Below, piece after piece: positions 1 through 12,135 of a DNA stretch of 64,000 nt. The first letter of the stretch is position 1. Each line of letters begins with the position of its first letter. The notes under the pieces are model-generated. The model ran no database searches. It saw only the letters and a list, made by a program, of their open reading frames with translations, and was not told the origin of the DNA. The translations under genes were made by a program, and so were the position numbers. This DNA is from Antilocapra americana (lineage: Eukaryota; Chordata; Mammalia; Artiodactyla; Antilocapridae): the NCBI GenBank assembly GCA_007570785.1, contig ML660774.1, forward strand, positions 10,424,185 to 10,488,184. Reading direction: 5' to 3'.

Positions 1-1052
1 CGGTTTTTTGTTCCATGTCCATTTCTAACGGTTGCTTCTTGACCTGCATACAGATTCTTCAAGAGGTAGAATTTTCCATAGTTTGCTGTGATCCACATAG
101 TCAAAGGCTTTAGTGTAGTCAATGAAGCAGAAGTAGATATTTTTCTGGAATGCTGTTGCTTTTTCCATAATCCAATAGGTGTTGGCAATTTGATCACTGG
201 TTCCTCTGCCTTTTCTAAATCTAGCTTGAACATCTGGAAGTTCTCAGTGAGTTCACACACTGTTGAAGACTAGATGGAGAATTTTGAGCATTACTCTGCT
301 AGCATGTGAGACGAGTGCAACTGTGCAGCAGTTTGAACATTCTTTGGCATTGCCTTTCGTTAGGCTTGGAATGAAAACTGACCTTTTCCAGTCCTGTGGC
401 CACTGCTGAGTTCTCCAAATTTGCTGGCACATTGAGTGCAGCACTTTCACAGCATCATCTTTTAGGATTTGAAGTAGTTCAGCTGGAATTCCATCACCTC
501 CACTAACTTTTTTCATAGTGATGCTTCCTAAGGCCCACTTGACTTCACACTCCAGGATGTCTGCTCTAGGTTGGTGATCATCCCATTGTCACTATCTGCA
601 TCATTAAGATTGTTTCTGTATAGTTCTTCTGTTTATACTCGCCACCTCTACAAATACCTTCTGCTTCTTTTAGGTCCATATCGTTTCTTCCTTTATTGTC
701 CCCATCTTTGATGAAATATTCCCTTGGTATCTAATTTTCTTGAAGAGATCTCTAGTTTTTCCCATTCTATTGTTTTCCTCTATTTCTTTGTACTGATCAC
801 TTAGGAAGGCTTTCTTGTCTCTCCTTGCTATTCTTTGGAACTCTGCATTCAGATGAATATATCTTTCCATTTCTCCTGTGCCTTTTGCTTCTCTTCTTTC
901 CTCAACCATTTCTAAGATTTCCTCAGACAACCATTTTTCATTTTTACATTTATTTTTGTGGGGGATAGTTTTGATCACCACCTCCTGTACAAATCACAAA
1001 CCTCTAGCCATACATCATCAGGCACTCTATCAGATCTAATCCCTTGAATCTG
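1..1052 (-). mobile_element. BovB LINE, internal reverse-transcriptase region, antisense, runs off the left edge
   Basis: Read on the minus strand this is the middle of the BovB (RTE clade) open reading frame. Two open pieces survive: 670-981, which carries the region just upstream of the reverse-transcriptase core with the motif RIARRDKKAFLSDQYKEIEE, and 253-516, which carries the RT entry motif GGDGIPAELLQILKDD. Stops and frame changes between them show the copy is dead. Homology fades near 1052, where the 5' side is truncated. The 3' part lies left of the window. BovB is a ruminant LINE whose product nicks DNA and primes reverse transcription at the nick. Family identity is secure; the right edge is approximate. 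Confidence 0.9.
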
Positions 1053-1249
1053 TCTGATCTTGGCAGTTGCAATTGCTACTCAACTCTTTGCTGTCCCTAG
1101 GTTCTATATTAATCTGGACCTCCATTCTTTTCCTTCCATAGCATGCCCAAAATATCTCTTTTCTATTACACATTCTGTACCCTTGCAATAGTTTCCCATA
1201 TTGCAGCCAAAGTCTCCTTCCCTAACATATCACTGCCCTGTATAAGACC
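1053..1249. other. Unassigned sequence between BovB and L2
   Basis: Pyrimidine-leaning sequence with no open frame of note and no repeat that I recognise. It may be the poorly conserved start of the L2 copy that follows. Confidence 0.4.
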
Positions 1250-1740
1250 TGAAACACCCCTGTGACTTCTGACTGTTGAACTATAACTGTATGTCCTTAG
1301 CTTCCAAAGTTCTCTGCCATCTCCGTTCTACCTATCTCTTCACGCCTCCTTTGTCAATACCTTCCCTGTGCTCTATCCTTGAACAATGTTGAGTTTCTTC
1401 ATATTCTTCATGTCTGTGCTCTTTTTTGCCTTCAGGCCATTTCATCACTATCTGCATCCTCTTACTCATTCTTTCTATCTTTGCCTGCAGAAGGGATTCT
1501 CATGTTGGAAAGACTGAGCATAAATGTGACCTCTGCCAAATGGCCTTCTCTGACCTCTGTTCTTGAAAATGCTTTCCTCCTGTGTGTGCCTACAGTCCCC
1601 ACATTGTTACATTTCTTTGTTGAGTTGATGATCTTCCTTGTGGTCTGTCCCCTCCAGGGTTACTTATTTTGCAGGGTCGTGTCAGTCTACTCACTGCTCT
1701 ATGCTTAGCACTGAGGCAAGGCATGGATAATTTAACCAGT
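1250..1740 (+). mobile_element. L2 LINE relic, 3' end, sense
   Basis: Diverged L2 3' end. A short phrase resembling actcagc-ataaatgtgacct followed by a 'ccttctctgacctctg' phrase near 1521-1561 matches the classic L2 3' region. A worn 'ttagcactgaggcaaggca' phrase near 1706-1724 matches the terminal part. L2 died before placental mammals radiated, so this is ancient. The 109-codon open frame at 1379-1708 is fortuitous. Confidence 0.65.
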
Positions 1741-4065
1741 GTCAGGAAATCAAAAAGCGAATACAATCATTGTTAAATGAAATTCATTAAAGAAAGTTTC
1801 ATATGATTAAAAATGAAAATTAAGAAAGTGATTGGATTCTTATATATACTGATTATTAAAATTATGGAGGATTGATAGTGACCAAATCCTTCTAAAAATA
1901 TCTACTGATATCCATGAAAGTATTCTAATTTGGAATTTTGTTTATGTGAAGTAGTTCATTGTTCCCAACATAAATAAGAAGTGACTAACAGCAAAGCAAG
2001 GAGCAAGTGGAATTTGAGGTAGCACTTATGAACCACCTGAACTCCTATGTTACGAAATGTCCTAAAAAGTAAAATCCATGAAAATCAGCAATTACTTTTT
2101 GTTTGGTGATTTTAAAAATAATTTGTAAACAGTGTATTTCAAAATGCTCTCAATTCATTAAACTGCTTGATCATTGGGTAGAACTTTAATAAATGTTTCT
2201 CTGACTGTAGGTTCATCTATAACAGTATAAAGTGTGTTGTCTTAGAAATCAACTTTATACAAACACAGTTTTAAAATGATCAATTTTCAAATATACTCAG
2301 CTGATCTATGTCTTATAATTTCACTAAAATAAATTTTTCAGCTACTTAGAATTTCTATCTTATCTTCAAATATCACATTGGTTACATTTTCCATCCTAGC
2401 GTGTTTGATCAGCAGCCTCTTATTGACATTATTTCACTATACTTGTGTTCTCTCCACTAGTTGTTAAACTCTGAGTGTCTAGAACTATGTGTTTCATCTT
2501 TGGAAATTACAAAACAATTTATGTGTGTACATGTAACACATATTTACCAAAGTGAACGGATAAAATAGTCTAGTGTAAATGCAATTGTAAAAAAGAAACA
2601 GTGCAGTCAAACTTTGTAATAAAATCCATTTGTAAGTTGGAGGTTTCCTGCATTTCAAGAGGTAGAAAGCACAGCCTTGAGTCCAAGCTTTTACGTGTAG
2701 CATCAGAACTGAAGACTGTCTCTCCTATTTGTATGTAGAAAGAATAAACACTTTAAAAAAAATGTCCTCTAAACAAAACCAGACTCAAAATGTCCATGTC
2801 GCTCATATAAAAGTTAGCTTCAAATCAATAGACATTTTATTGCGTATGTAACCATTATATGCACCAGGTGCTGATGTAGACCTTAGCGCCATATCAGGGA
2901 GTAGGATGCAGAAGCAAATATCACAATAGATGGGCAGACCACATTCTGACTGCATTCATGGGTTAGCCAGTATTCCCACCACAGCCTTTGACACTTGGAG
3001 GTGAAGAACAGAAGCTGGTCTATGTTTTTGCCTGGAAAAAAATTTAGTATCTCCATTTCTCTCTCTCTCCACTATCATGTATCTCTTCCCTTCCCTTATT
3101 TCTCTAAAAAGCTTCATGAAGATTTGATAAACTCTAGCAGGTTTATACAAATAAAATACATGAGGACTTTTGAAGACTGCTATTTGAAGAGTGATTAATC
3201 ACTTTTACTTACTCCCATATAATTCATATCTAGTACTGCAGATATCTAGATATTTTATTTTTCTGTACTTTTGTGGCTATTTAACATAAATTAATTTGGT
3301 GATTTCATCTCTTCTAATGTTTCCATGTTCTTATATTTCCATCAATTTTTTTTTGTACTTTTCTTACCAACAGGAACACTTGACCATATCTGAAATTGAT
3401 ATATGGGGCAGTACTTAAGACAGGTATGTGAAACTCAATTCCTGCTCTTGGTGAGAGTCATCTGCAGGTCTTTGTCAAAATAATTATCAGGACTGCATGG
3501 ATCCCACATAATGTGTTTCAGATTCACCCCACACATAACTCAGCCCAAACCATGTTATATGCTGCCAAACACTTAAAAATATATAATACAATGTAGTGTC
3601 TCATAGTTGTTCACTCAGACACGACCCAAATTTGTTAAGCAAACAAAGTTTACCTGGTTAATGTGGTTGGCCTTTGGGCTACATGCTAAATGGAGCAGAA
3701 ACATACAGGTTTAAAAATGAGTTGCCTCTTGCCATCATAAATCTCAATAAACATAGTGGTATAACTGAATCCATGTTTTGACACAGGATTCCAGAATGCT
3801 ACACTTTTGGTTTCAAATGTTCCTCTGAAAAGGGACTATAAGATACCTCCTGCTCCCTCCTGATCGCTTTCTCCAATCTTCAGGCCTGTTCTCAGCAGCA
3901 GTAAAATGCATCCCCTTTCAAACTCCCCTTTCTTTCCTTCCTCAGCAAATACTCTACAGCAAGTCTGGTTTTCTCCCCTATGTCCAGCGTCCTTACTGAC
4001 TTACCATTTCCACGTGGTTCATTCCACGCCTCCTGTCCCCAGAAAAGAGGACCCTTGCTTCTCTT
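1741..4065. other. Unassigned AT-rich intergenic stretch
   Basis: No convincing gene or young repeat. Around 2830-2930 a phrase like tatgcaccaggtgctgatgt suggests a very worn antisense L2 terminus. Small open frames (for example 2494-2703 and 2995-3198) have no recognisable protein motif and start within AT-rich sequence. Confidence 0.5.
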
Positions 4066-4130
4066 CATTCATTTATCCAAATACAATGAGCACCTATTTG
4101 AAGTCAGGAATGAAGTTAGGCACAGAGACA
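4066..4130 (-). mobile_element. L2 LINE fragment, 3' terminus, antisense
   Basis: The phrase cattcattta...aatgagcacctatttg...ttaggcacagagac follows the antisense of the L2 terminus (attcatt...ttgagcacctac...ccaggcac). It is only about 65 bp, so the call is modest. Confidence 0.5.
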
Positions 4131-4294
4131 GATTGGCGGGTAAGGCTTAAATAGTGTTATCTATGGAGTTTTCTTGTGATATGTATACTTCTGACTCAGC
4201 ACAAACGATCATTGGGAAAAACTTTACCCAAAGGTGGTACCATCATGGACTGGAGAAATTCAGTAAGAACTCCCACAAGAGGTTAAGATGTGAG

Positions 4295-4835
4295 CGCAAA
4301 AGACTTCAAGGAAACCATTAAAAAAAAAAAAAAAAAAGACACCTACAGAATGAGAGAAGATATTTGCAAATGATGCAACCAACAAGGAATTAATTTCAAA
4401 ATATACAAACAGTACATACAGCTCAATGTCAAAAAACCAAACAACCCAATCAACAAAATGGGCAGAAGACCTAAATAGACATTTCTCCAAAGAAGACCTA
4501 CAGATAGCCAAAAGGCACATGCAAAGATGTTAAGCATAGCTGATTATTAGAAAAATATGATTCAAGACTGCAATGAGGTATCACCACACCTCAGTCAGAA
4601 TGGCCATCATCAAAAATACTACAAATAATAAACGCTGGAGAGGATGTGGAGAAAAAGAAGGCCTCCTACACTGTTGGTGGGAATGTAAATTGGTGCAACC
4701 ACTATGGTGAACAGTATGGAGGTTCCTTAAAAAACTAAAAATAGAGTTACCATATGATCCTGCAACCCCATTCCTGGGAATTATTTCAGAGAAAATATAA
4801 TTTTGAAAAGATACATGTACCCCAATGTTAAAATT
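4295..4835 (+). mobile_element. Old L1 fragment, 3' end of ORF2, sense
   Basis: Encodes in broken frames the C-terminal L1 ORF2 region: phrases for 'cagaatgagagaagatatttg', 'ggagaggatgtggagaaa' and 'cactgttggtgggaatgtaaa' appear in the normal order. Those two later phrases code the cysteine-rich C-terminal segment. An 18-base A run at 4320 interrupts it. Decay is well beyond that of the young L1 copies elsewhere in the window. Confidence 0.85.
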
Positions 4836-4884
4836 TAAAAGTCAGTTGAATTTTTGTATAATGCAAAAAAACTTGGAAAATAAA

Positions 4885-5612
4885 AAAGTAATGTCCTTCA
4901 CAATAGCAACAAAACCCATAAACTACTTAAAAATAATTTCAAGAAAACTTGTGTATCATCACTACAGAAAACTACAAAATATTACTGAAAAAAATTAAAG
5001 GGTAAACAATCTGAAACACATCCCATGTTCATAGATTGTAAGGTCAATATTGAGATGGTAATTTTTCCCAAATTATTTACAGGTTCACTATAGCACCAAA
5101 CATAATTCTAGCAGATATTTTTGCAGAAATCCACAAGCCAACTCTAAAATTTACATTTAAATGAAAATAAGGAAAAATAACAATGAAACAGAAAGCAACT
5201 AAGTCACAGAACTTGTATTATCTGATTTTTAAGACTAACAATACTATGTGTTCTAGCTTACAATCAACAAACAGAACAGTGAGAATAAAACTAGATCCCA
5301 GTCATCTGATTTTACACAAAGGTAAATGGGAAATGGAATTTTTTTCAACAAGTGGCAAAAAAAAAAAATGATAAAGTTAAATTTTAACTCTTGTTTCATA
5401 CCACACATAAAAGTTAGTTTGCAGTAGTTTGTTTATACAAATAAGCACAAAAACTACAACCATGAAGCTTTTGGAAAAGAAAAGGAAATAATTGAAAATT
5501 ATTAGACAAGTAACAGAATACCAAACATATCTCTAACACATGCATATATCCAGAATTTATAAAGAATTCCTATATCAAATAATAAAAGAACAATCAGGTT
5601 TCCAGTTCCATC
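4885..5612 (+). mobile_element. Old L1 fragment, ORF2 segment between RT and C-terminus, sense
   Basis: Contains worn versions of L1 ORF2 phrases such as 'atcccatgttcatagattg' (5021-5039), which matches the tract just downstream of the RT core. In a normal L1 this lies upstream of what is found at 4295-4835, so the order is reversed. The two pieces are therefore separate insertions or a rearranged copy. The 62-codon open frame at 5183-5371 is a decay product. Confidence 0.7.
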
Positions 5613-5679
5613 CACACATTAAGGATGTTTGAAGTTTCCATTCCATCTTAACCCAAAAAAAAAAAAAAAAAAAAAGCTG

Positions 5680-6860
5680 AACAGACTGGAAAATCAACTA
5701 TTCTTTTTGAATCCATGAGATGGAGAGAACGTAGGGCCAACCATTGCCCTTAAGACTGAGGAATCACACAGACAAGCACAGAGAGTTACAGCTCAACTGA
5801 TCAGAGATTCAGGAGTGGAAAGTGCCAGAGGCAACAGTGCCGGAATAGAAAAACCTGAACCTGAATGAGTGAATTCCCCAAGGCTAAGTTCAGACAAGCC
5901 CAAGGTTCAGCATTAAGAACTCCAGGGGGGCCCAGTTGTAGGGAGGGTCTACAGTATTGTGAGAGCCACCTCAAGGAACTTGATCAGATTCCCACAGAAA
6001 AATCCCCAAAAACTTTTGGCAAGGGGGAGGGGGAAGGAATCATTTTGAAATATGGAAGACCTCCCTGTGGTTAACAAGGCTTGCCCTCAGGGGGGAAACT
6101 AGTTAACCTAACCTTAACTTGCAGTGGTATGATCAGAGCCTAACTAAGCAGGGAAAGGGAAACATCCAACTCCAGAACAGTCTAGCCATACTGTCCCATG
6201 TGAGGGAGAAGGAGAACTAAAAATGCAACCTAATCATGAGACTATAGAACACTGTTCCTCCCCCAACACCTCACAACACTAGAGACCTATTTAAAGCACA
6301 TCACTAAAGGTCTATTTAAGCAGTTCTTTTTATCAGGAACATCATATTCAGCTATTTTTTTTTAATTACAATGCATATCAAAAGGAAAAAGAAGCAATTT
6401 GAAGAGACAGAGCAAGGGTCATAATTAGGCTTGGCAAGACTGCTGGAATGTTAAGATCAGAAATTTTAAACAACTATGATCAATAGGCTAAGCAATCTAA
6501 TGGATAAGTAGACAGCATGCAAGAAGAGAAGGCAATGTAAGCAGAGAGAGGAAAATCCGAGAGAGACTCAAAAAAGAGATGCTAGAGATAAAAAACACTG
6601 TCACAGAAATGAAGAATGCCTTTGACAGGCTTATTAGCAGACTGGTTGTGGCTGAGCAAAGAATCTCTGGACTACGTGATCTAGAGACAGAATCCATGAA
6701 AACCAAAAAACTAAGAGAACAAAGGCTGAGAGAAGAAAAACAGAACAGATGTGGCACAACTACAAAAGATATAACCTAAAGTCATGAAACTACCAGAAGG
6801 AGAAGACAGAGTAAAAGGCACAGAAGAAATATTTAAAACAGTAATAATAATTTCTCAGAG
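5680..6860 (+). mobile_element. Old L1 or HAL1-type fragment: 5' UTR plus ORF1 remnant
   Basis: 5690-6480 resembles a mammalian L1M-type 5' UTR. From about 6579 an ORF1-like coiled-coil remnant appears (66 codons, 6579-6779) with the phrase NAFDRLISRLVVAEQRIS. This is typical of the L1/HAL1 ORF1 amino-terminal half. The RNA-binding half is missing or decayed. Exact subfamily is not assignable by eye. Confidence 0.65.
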
Positions 6861-7745
6861 ATCAACAAATGGCATGAAACAACTGAACATCTACATGGAA
6901 AAAAAAAAAACTGATACAGACACAGGCCTTACATCTTTCACAAAAATTAAGTTAATACAGATCAGAGACCTAAATGTAAAACACAAAACTATAAAGTTCC
7001 TAGAAGATAACACAAGTGAAAATCTAGATGACCTTGGATATGGTGACGCCTTTTTAGTTACAACACCAAAAGCAGAATCCTAGAAAAAGAAATCATTGAT
7101 AAGCTAGACTGAGTTAAAACAGAACATTTATGCTCTGCCAAAGATAATGTCAAAAGGAAGAAGAGACATGCCCTCGACTGGGAAAAAATATCTGCAAAAG
7201 ACACATCTGATAAAGGACTGCTATTTAAAATATACAAAGAAATTTTAAAGCTCAACTATAGGAAAATAAACAACTTGAATTAAAAGGGAACCAACTACCT
7301 TAACAGACACCTCATCAAGAAGGCATACAGATAGCAAACAAGAATATGAAAAGATGTTTCACAATGGTCATCATGGAAATGCAAATTAAAACAATGAGAT
7401 ACCACTATACAACTACTGTAATGACCAAAATTCAGAACACTAACAACACTAGATGCTGGCAAGGAGGTGGAGCATAAGGAACTCACTCATTGCTGATGGA
7501 AGGCACAGTGGTACCACCACTTTGGAAGATAGGGTGGTGGTTTCTTAGAAAACTAAATATACTATTACATGTGATCCATGAATTTCTCTCCTTTGGACTT
7601 ACCTGAAGAAGCTGAAAATTTGTGCCCACGTAAAAACATGCTCATGAATGTTTATAGCAGCTTTACATGTAATTGTCAAAACTAGGAAACAACCAAGATG
7701 CCCTTCAACTGGTGAAAGGATAAATAAACGGTGGTACACTGAGAC

Positions 7746-7761
7746 AAAAGAATATTATCCA
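7746..7761. repeat. Left target-site duplication of the nested young L1
   Basis: aaaagaatattatcca here and aaaagaataatatcca at 8435-8450 differ at one position. The 16-bp length and the A-rich start fit L1 endonuclease-primed insertion. Confidence 0.8.
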
Positions 7762-8434
7762 TGTCCTGGCTATTGTAAACAATGCTGCGATGAACACTGG
7801 GGTACACGTGTCTCTTTCTATTCTGGTTTCCTTGGTATATATGCCCAGCAGTGGGATTGTTGGGTCATATGGCAGTTCTATTTGCAGCCACATTGTTTAC
7901 AATAGCCAGGACATGGAAGCAACCTAGATGCCCATCAACTGACGAATGGATAAGAAAGCTGTGGTACATATACACAGTGGAATATTACTCAGCATTAAAA
8001 AAAAAAAATTCATTTGAAGCAGTTCTACTCAGGTGGACGGAACTGGAGCCTATTATCCAGAGTGAAGTAAGCCAGAAGGAAAAACAACAATACAGTATAC
8101 TAATGCATATATATGGAATTTAGAAAGATGGTAACGAGAACCCTGCATGCGAGACAGCAAAAGAAACGCAAATGTATAGAACAGACTCGTGGACTCTGTG
8201 GAAGAGGGCAAGGGTGGGATGATATGGGAGAATGGCATTGAAACATGTTAAGTATCATATGTGAAATCCATCGCCAGCCCAGGGCTGATGCTCAGGGCTG
8301 GTGCACCGAGATGACCTAAGGGGAGGGAATCGGGAGGGAGGAAGGAGGGGAGTTCTGGAGGGGGAGCATATGTAAACCCATGGCAGTTTCATGTCAATGT
8401 ATGGCAAAACCAACACAATAAAGAAAATAAAAAA
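7762..8434 (+). mobile_element. Young cattle-type L1, 5'-truncated with 5' inversion, nested in an old L1
   Basis: 7762 to about 7888 is the reverse complement of L1 ORF2 3' sequence (it matches 42660-42789 of the full-length L1 in this window, inverted). From about 7890 the element reads in sense through the ORF2 end, 3' UTR and A-rich tail. About 26 bp of L1 sequence around 'caatagccaggacatgg' is present on both sides of the junction, in opposite orientation. This is the expected product of twin priming. The flanking 16-bp duplications bracket the whole unit. Confidence 0.88.
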
Positions 8435-8450
8435 AAAAGAATAATATCCA
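8435..8450. repeat. Right target-site duplication of the nested young L1
   Basis: Partner of 7746-7761, directly after the A-rich tail. Confidence 0.8.
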
Positions 8451-8732
8451 GCACTAAAAGGATATGAGCTATCAAGCCATGAAAAGACATGGAGGCAACT
8501 TAAATTTATACTGCTAAGTAAAATAAGCCATCTGACATGGCTAACAACTGTTTGATTCCTACTGCATGTCATTTTGAAAAAGGCAAAAACGTGGAGACAA
8601 TAAAAAGAACAGTGATTGCCAGGAATAGAGGGCAGAAGAGGTGAATAAGCAGAGCACAGAGGATTTGTAGGGCAATAAAAATACTAAGTATGATATTATA
8701 ATGATGGACATTTATCTAAACCCACTGAATAT

Positions 8733-8772
8733 AAAATTCATAGTTTAGAGTGAACCCTAAACTATGAATTTT
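8733..8772. repeat. Perfect 15-bp inverted repeat (hairpin) in old L1 3' UTR
   Basis: Arms 8733-8747 (aaaattcatagttta) and 8758-8772 are perfect reverse complements, separated by a 10-base loop. It lies in the L1 3' UTR near the common 'gagtgaaccc' phrase, which forms the loop. Confidence 0.85.
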
Positions 8773-8985
8773 GAAGAATTCATATGGTGTCAATATAGGT
8801 TTATCCTTAAAAAAAAAAAAATTACCACTACAGCTGGTGATGTTGATACTGGGGGAGGCTATATATTTCTGGGGGCAAGGAGAATATAGAAAATCTCTGT
8901 ACCTTCCTCTTAATTTTGTTGTAAACCTAAAATTACTCTAAACATAAAGTTTTCTAACTTTATAAAAGGACAATCAACCTTATAT

Positions 8986-9995
8986 GAAATATCTTAGCAG
9001 TTATGCAGAAAAGGATTACAAATGGCCAATATTTACAGGAAAAAGTGTTCAATGCTGTTAGCCACAAGGAAAAGGTGACTTAAAATTAAATACAATGAGA
9101 TATATAAGACAGAAAAAAATTAATGAAAGACGTTACATTTTTGGGCTCCAAAATCATTGCAGATGGTGACTGTAGCCATGAAATTAAAAGACACTTGCTC
9201 CTTGGAAGAAAAGTTATGACCAACCTAGACAACATATTAAAAAGCAGAGGTACTATTTTTCCAACAAAGGTCCATCTAGTCAAAGCTATGGTTCTTCCAG
9301 TAGTCATGTATGGATGTGAGAGGTGGACTTCAAAGAAAGCTGAGCACCAAAGAATTGATGCTTTTGAACTGTGGTGTTGGAGAAGACTCTTGAGAGTCCC
9401 TTGGACTGCAAGGAGATCCAACCAGTCCATCCCAAAGGAGATCAGTCCTGGGTGTTCATTGGAAGGACTGATGTGGAAGCTGAAACTCCAGTACTTTGGC
9501 ACCTGATGTGAAGAGCTGACTGGTTTGAAAAGACCCTGACTCTAGGAAAGATAAAAGGCGGGAGGAGAAGGGGATGACACAGGATGAGATGGTTTGCTGG
9601 CATCACTAACTCAATGGACATGAGTCTGAGTAAGTTCCAGGAATTGGTGATGGACAAGGAAGCCTGGTGTGCTGCAGTCCACAGGGTCGCAAAGAGTTGG
9701 ACATGACCGATCAACTGAACATGTGCAAGGATTTATAACAACTAGAATTCTCATATATTGTTAGTCAGAATGTAAAATGGAAGCATCATTTTGAAAAAAG
9801 TTTTATTATAAAACTAACATACCCCAAGATTCTGTAATTACAGTTCTAGTTATTTCACTAAAAGAAGCAAAAACATATGCCCACAAAAACCTACATAATA
9901 TATTCAAAATTGCCAAATTTATTCACTTGGTGCTTCATAGAAATTATCATTTTATAGACCCATATCTGTAAATTATGGTTAACAGAAGAAAATAA
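8986..9995 (+). mobile_element. Second old L1 fragment, ORF2 3' region, split by BovB
   Basis: 8986-9125 has worn L1 phrases ('aatggccaatatttacagg', 'aaattaaatacaatgagat'). 9721-9995 continues with the next part of the same region ('agaattctcatatattgtta', 'gtaaaatggaagcatcattt'). The intervening 9126-9720 is a BovB 3' end, so the L1 predates BovB here. Confidence 0.7.
9126..9720 (+). mobile_element. BovB LINE 3' end, sense, inserted in an old L1
   Basis: A 5'-truncated BovB. The open frame 9123-9506 keeps the C-terminal phrases VMYGCERW, FELWCWRRLLRVPWTARRSN and EISPGCSLEGL. It ends with the BovB tail phrase 'cgcaaagagttggacatgac' at 9689-9708. A single-base loss near 9500 ends the frame early. 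No clear target duplication was seen. Confidence 0.92.
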
Positions 9996-11583
9996 TAAAA
10001 GTATTTATATCTAGATTAAGTATTATTTATGTTATTAGATAATACATCACAAGTACCTAAAATTAAGAAGTATGAAATCCCAATAATTGATGTTATTACT
10101 TATTCATATGTAAAAAGAAATAAATAGGCCTTTTCTACTATTTTCCCTTAATTTCATTAAAACACAATGGAAGAATTTCAGATATTTTTAAATCATAATT
10201 TATATTTCAGAATTTAAAGTGATTTTAAAGACTACCATCTAACCCCTAAACTTGCAAAAATAGAAAAATAATGTTCAAAAAAGTTAAGTGGCTTAGTCAT
10301 ATCATCATGGGAAAAAAAAAGATAAAAACAGAATACAGCATAGAACAAGGTGTAGAAATCTACAGTAGGAGAAAACCTGTGTTTGACATGTAGAAGGCAG
10401 AATATAAAAGGTCTTCAAATAGAACCATTTCAGTGAGCTACAGAGGTACATGGAGCAAGTATATCAGGAGCCTGGCCTGCCAGGCCAGAAAGTTTTGAAT
10501 TTAGTATTAGGGAAGTGTAGGTCTCTAAGTCTAGAAGAGATGTGATGAAAACATCCATGGTCAGGGATACAATGCTTGACCCATCAGTTCAGAGCGGTAC
10601 CAACCCTGCTTGAGCATGAGTAATGACTGCTGAATTGCCAACATCAGTGGATAAAATGACACCAACCCACAGCACTGGGAAGTTAAAATGAGATTATGAT
10701 GTTTATTTGCACACCTGGTTTGTGCTGTAATCAGTTCCTATTTATCTTCTCTTCAACGACCTCTTTGGCAAGTTCTATGCATCATGAATAAAGCAATCAG
10801 AACATAAATTAAGTCACTTGGGCTCATCACAGCTTATGAACACATCAATGGGCACAGTATACTATTTCCACAGTCATCTCATAAGAAAAACTAAACTAAC
10901 CAAACATTTTTTTTAAGGGCTGACTAGAAAAGACTATGCTGTAACCTTCCAGCTCAGTTACAAGGGAAAGTACAGAGTGGAATTTTATGTGAAGACAGAA
11001 TGTCTATTAAGAGTCTCAATATCATGAAACTAGAGGTAAGTTCCAAATTATGGGTGATGATTACTAGACCCAGAAGCCCCTCTATCAATTCTCTGGCTCG
11101 CTTCTTGCTTTTGATGTTCAATATCATTATGCTAATTTAGTCTCTAAAATTTTTCTACTGTTTTTGTTGTAAATTTCAATTTTAGACATTTTCATTTTCA
11201 ACTTAATCCAATTTAATTTTTGCATATGTGAAATCACAATTCAAAGTCAACCACTGTTTAAAGACTTACTCAGAAAAGCCTCAATTGTATTCCAAACTCA
11301 TCTATTTTGTTTCTACCTACCTTTGTCATTAGTTCCTTACTTATCACACTAGGTATATGTCTAATGTCTGTAGGTATTCTTTTTTCCCCATATATACAAG
11401 TTCATTTTAATGAAACAAAGTTCCAAAGGAAAATGGCAAGTTAATAGAGTGATAAGAGAGCCAATTTGAGAATTACAGCAATGAAAAAATATTTAGATAG
11501 TGCAGGGCTGCATAAGTTGAAAACATTCACTATGTCTTTGTAGAAATAACGACGATTCTCCTACTATACACAACTCCCCTTAA
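9996..11583. other. Unassigned AT-rich intergenic stretch
   Basis: No open frame with protein-family features and no recognised repeat. 10440-10900 is less AT-rich than its surroundings and free of recognisable repeats. Confidence 0.5.
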
Positions 11584-11724
11584 ACACATTTTTAAAAGCT
11601 GTATGTATGTACTCTTCTCTTTTTTTATACTATATATATATATATACACACACACACAGCACATTTTTAAAAGCTGTATGTACTCTTATTTCTCTTTTTT
11701 TATACTATATATATACACACAGCA
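11584..11724. repeat. Imperfect tandem duplication (two units of about 60-75 bp) with TA/CA microsatellites
   Basis: Both units start with cacatttttaaaagctgtat and end in a TA run followed by a CA run. The first has a longer (TA)n and (CA)n and an extra 'gtat'; the second has an extra 'attt'. Simple-sequence length change is evident between units. Confidence 0.85.
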
Positions 11725-11769
11725 TTCTGCAGTCTCTGCTTTGCAAATTGCTATTATATAAACCTTTTT

Positions 11770-12135
11770 CATTCCCTGAGAGATAGAGAATGTCTACACC
11801 TGATAATATTCCATTTGGCTATGTATCCTATATTGATGGACATTAATTTTACTCCTTCATCTTTTGTTTTTTACAAATAATGCCACACAAAAGAATGTTG
11901 GGCATGTTTTTTTCGCATTTGGGGAGGTGAATTTTTCAGCTATATTTATAGAAATGAGACTACTAAGGCAGGGAGTAAATAGAGGGATGATTTTCATAGG
12001 TATTCCCCTGCACAAGGGTTTTATCAATTTGAATCCCTACCTACAATGTATCAGAATACCTGATTTTCCACATCCTGCTCAAGAGTTTTTAGAGTTTATA
12101 ATATTTGCCAATCTGATATGTGAGAAATAATACTC
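11770..12135 (-). mobile_element. Old L1 fragment, ORF2 3' region, antisense
   Basis: Antisense L1 phrases in order: 'attgatggacattaatttta', 'gcctacaatgtatcag'-like and 'atatttgccaatctgatatg' (12103-12122). The 88-codon open frame at 11864-12130 is on the opposite strand from the L1 reading frame and is not a gene. Confidence 0.75.

Larger units (their letters stand above)
6935..8985 (+). mobile_element. Old L1 (L1M-type) ORF2 3' end and 3' UTR, split by a young L1
   Basis: 6784-7083 still reads the L1 phrase HKTIKFLEDNTSENLDDLGY. The copy then runs through the ORF2 C-terminal region to about 7745, is interrupted at 7762-8434, and resumes at 8451. The 3' UTR reaches about 8985, with the 'gggggaggctatatatttctg' type phrase near 8851 and a worn polyadenylation end. 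The host L1 reads straight across the interruption once one copy of the target duplication is removed. Confidence 0.8.
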
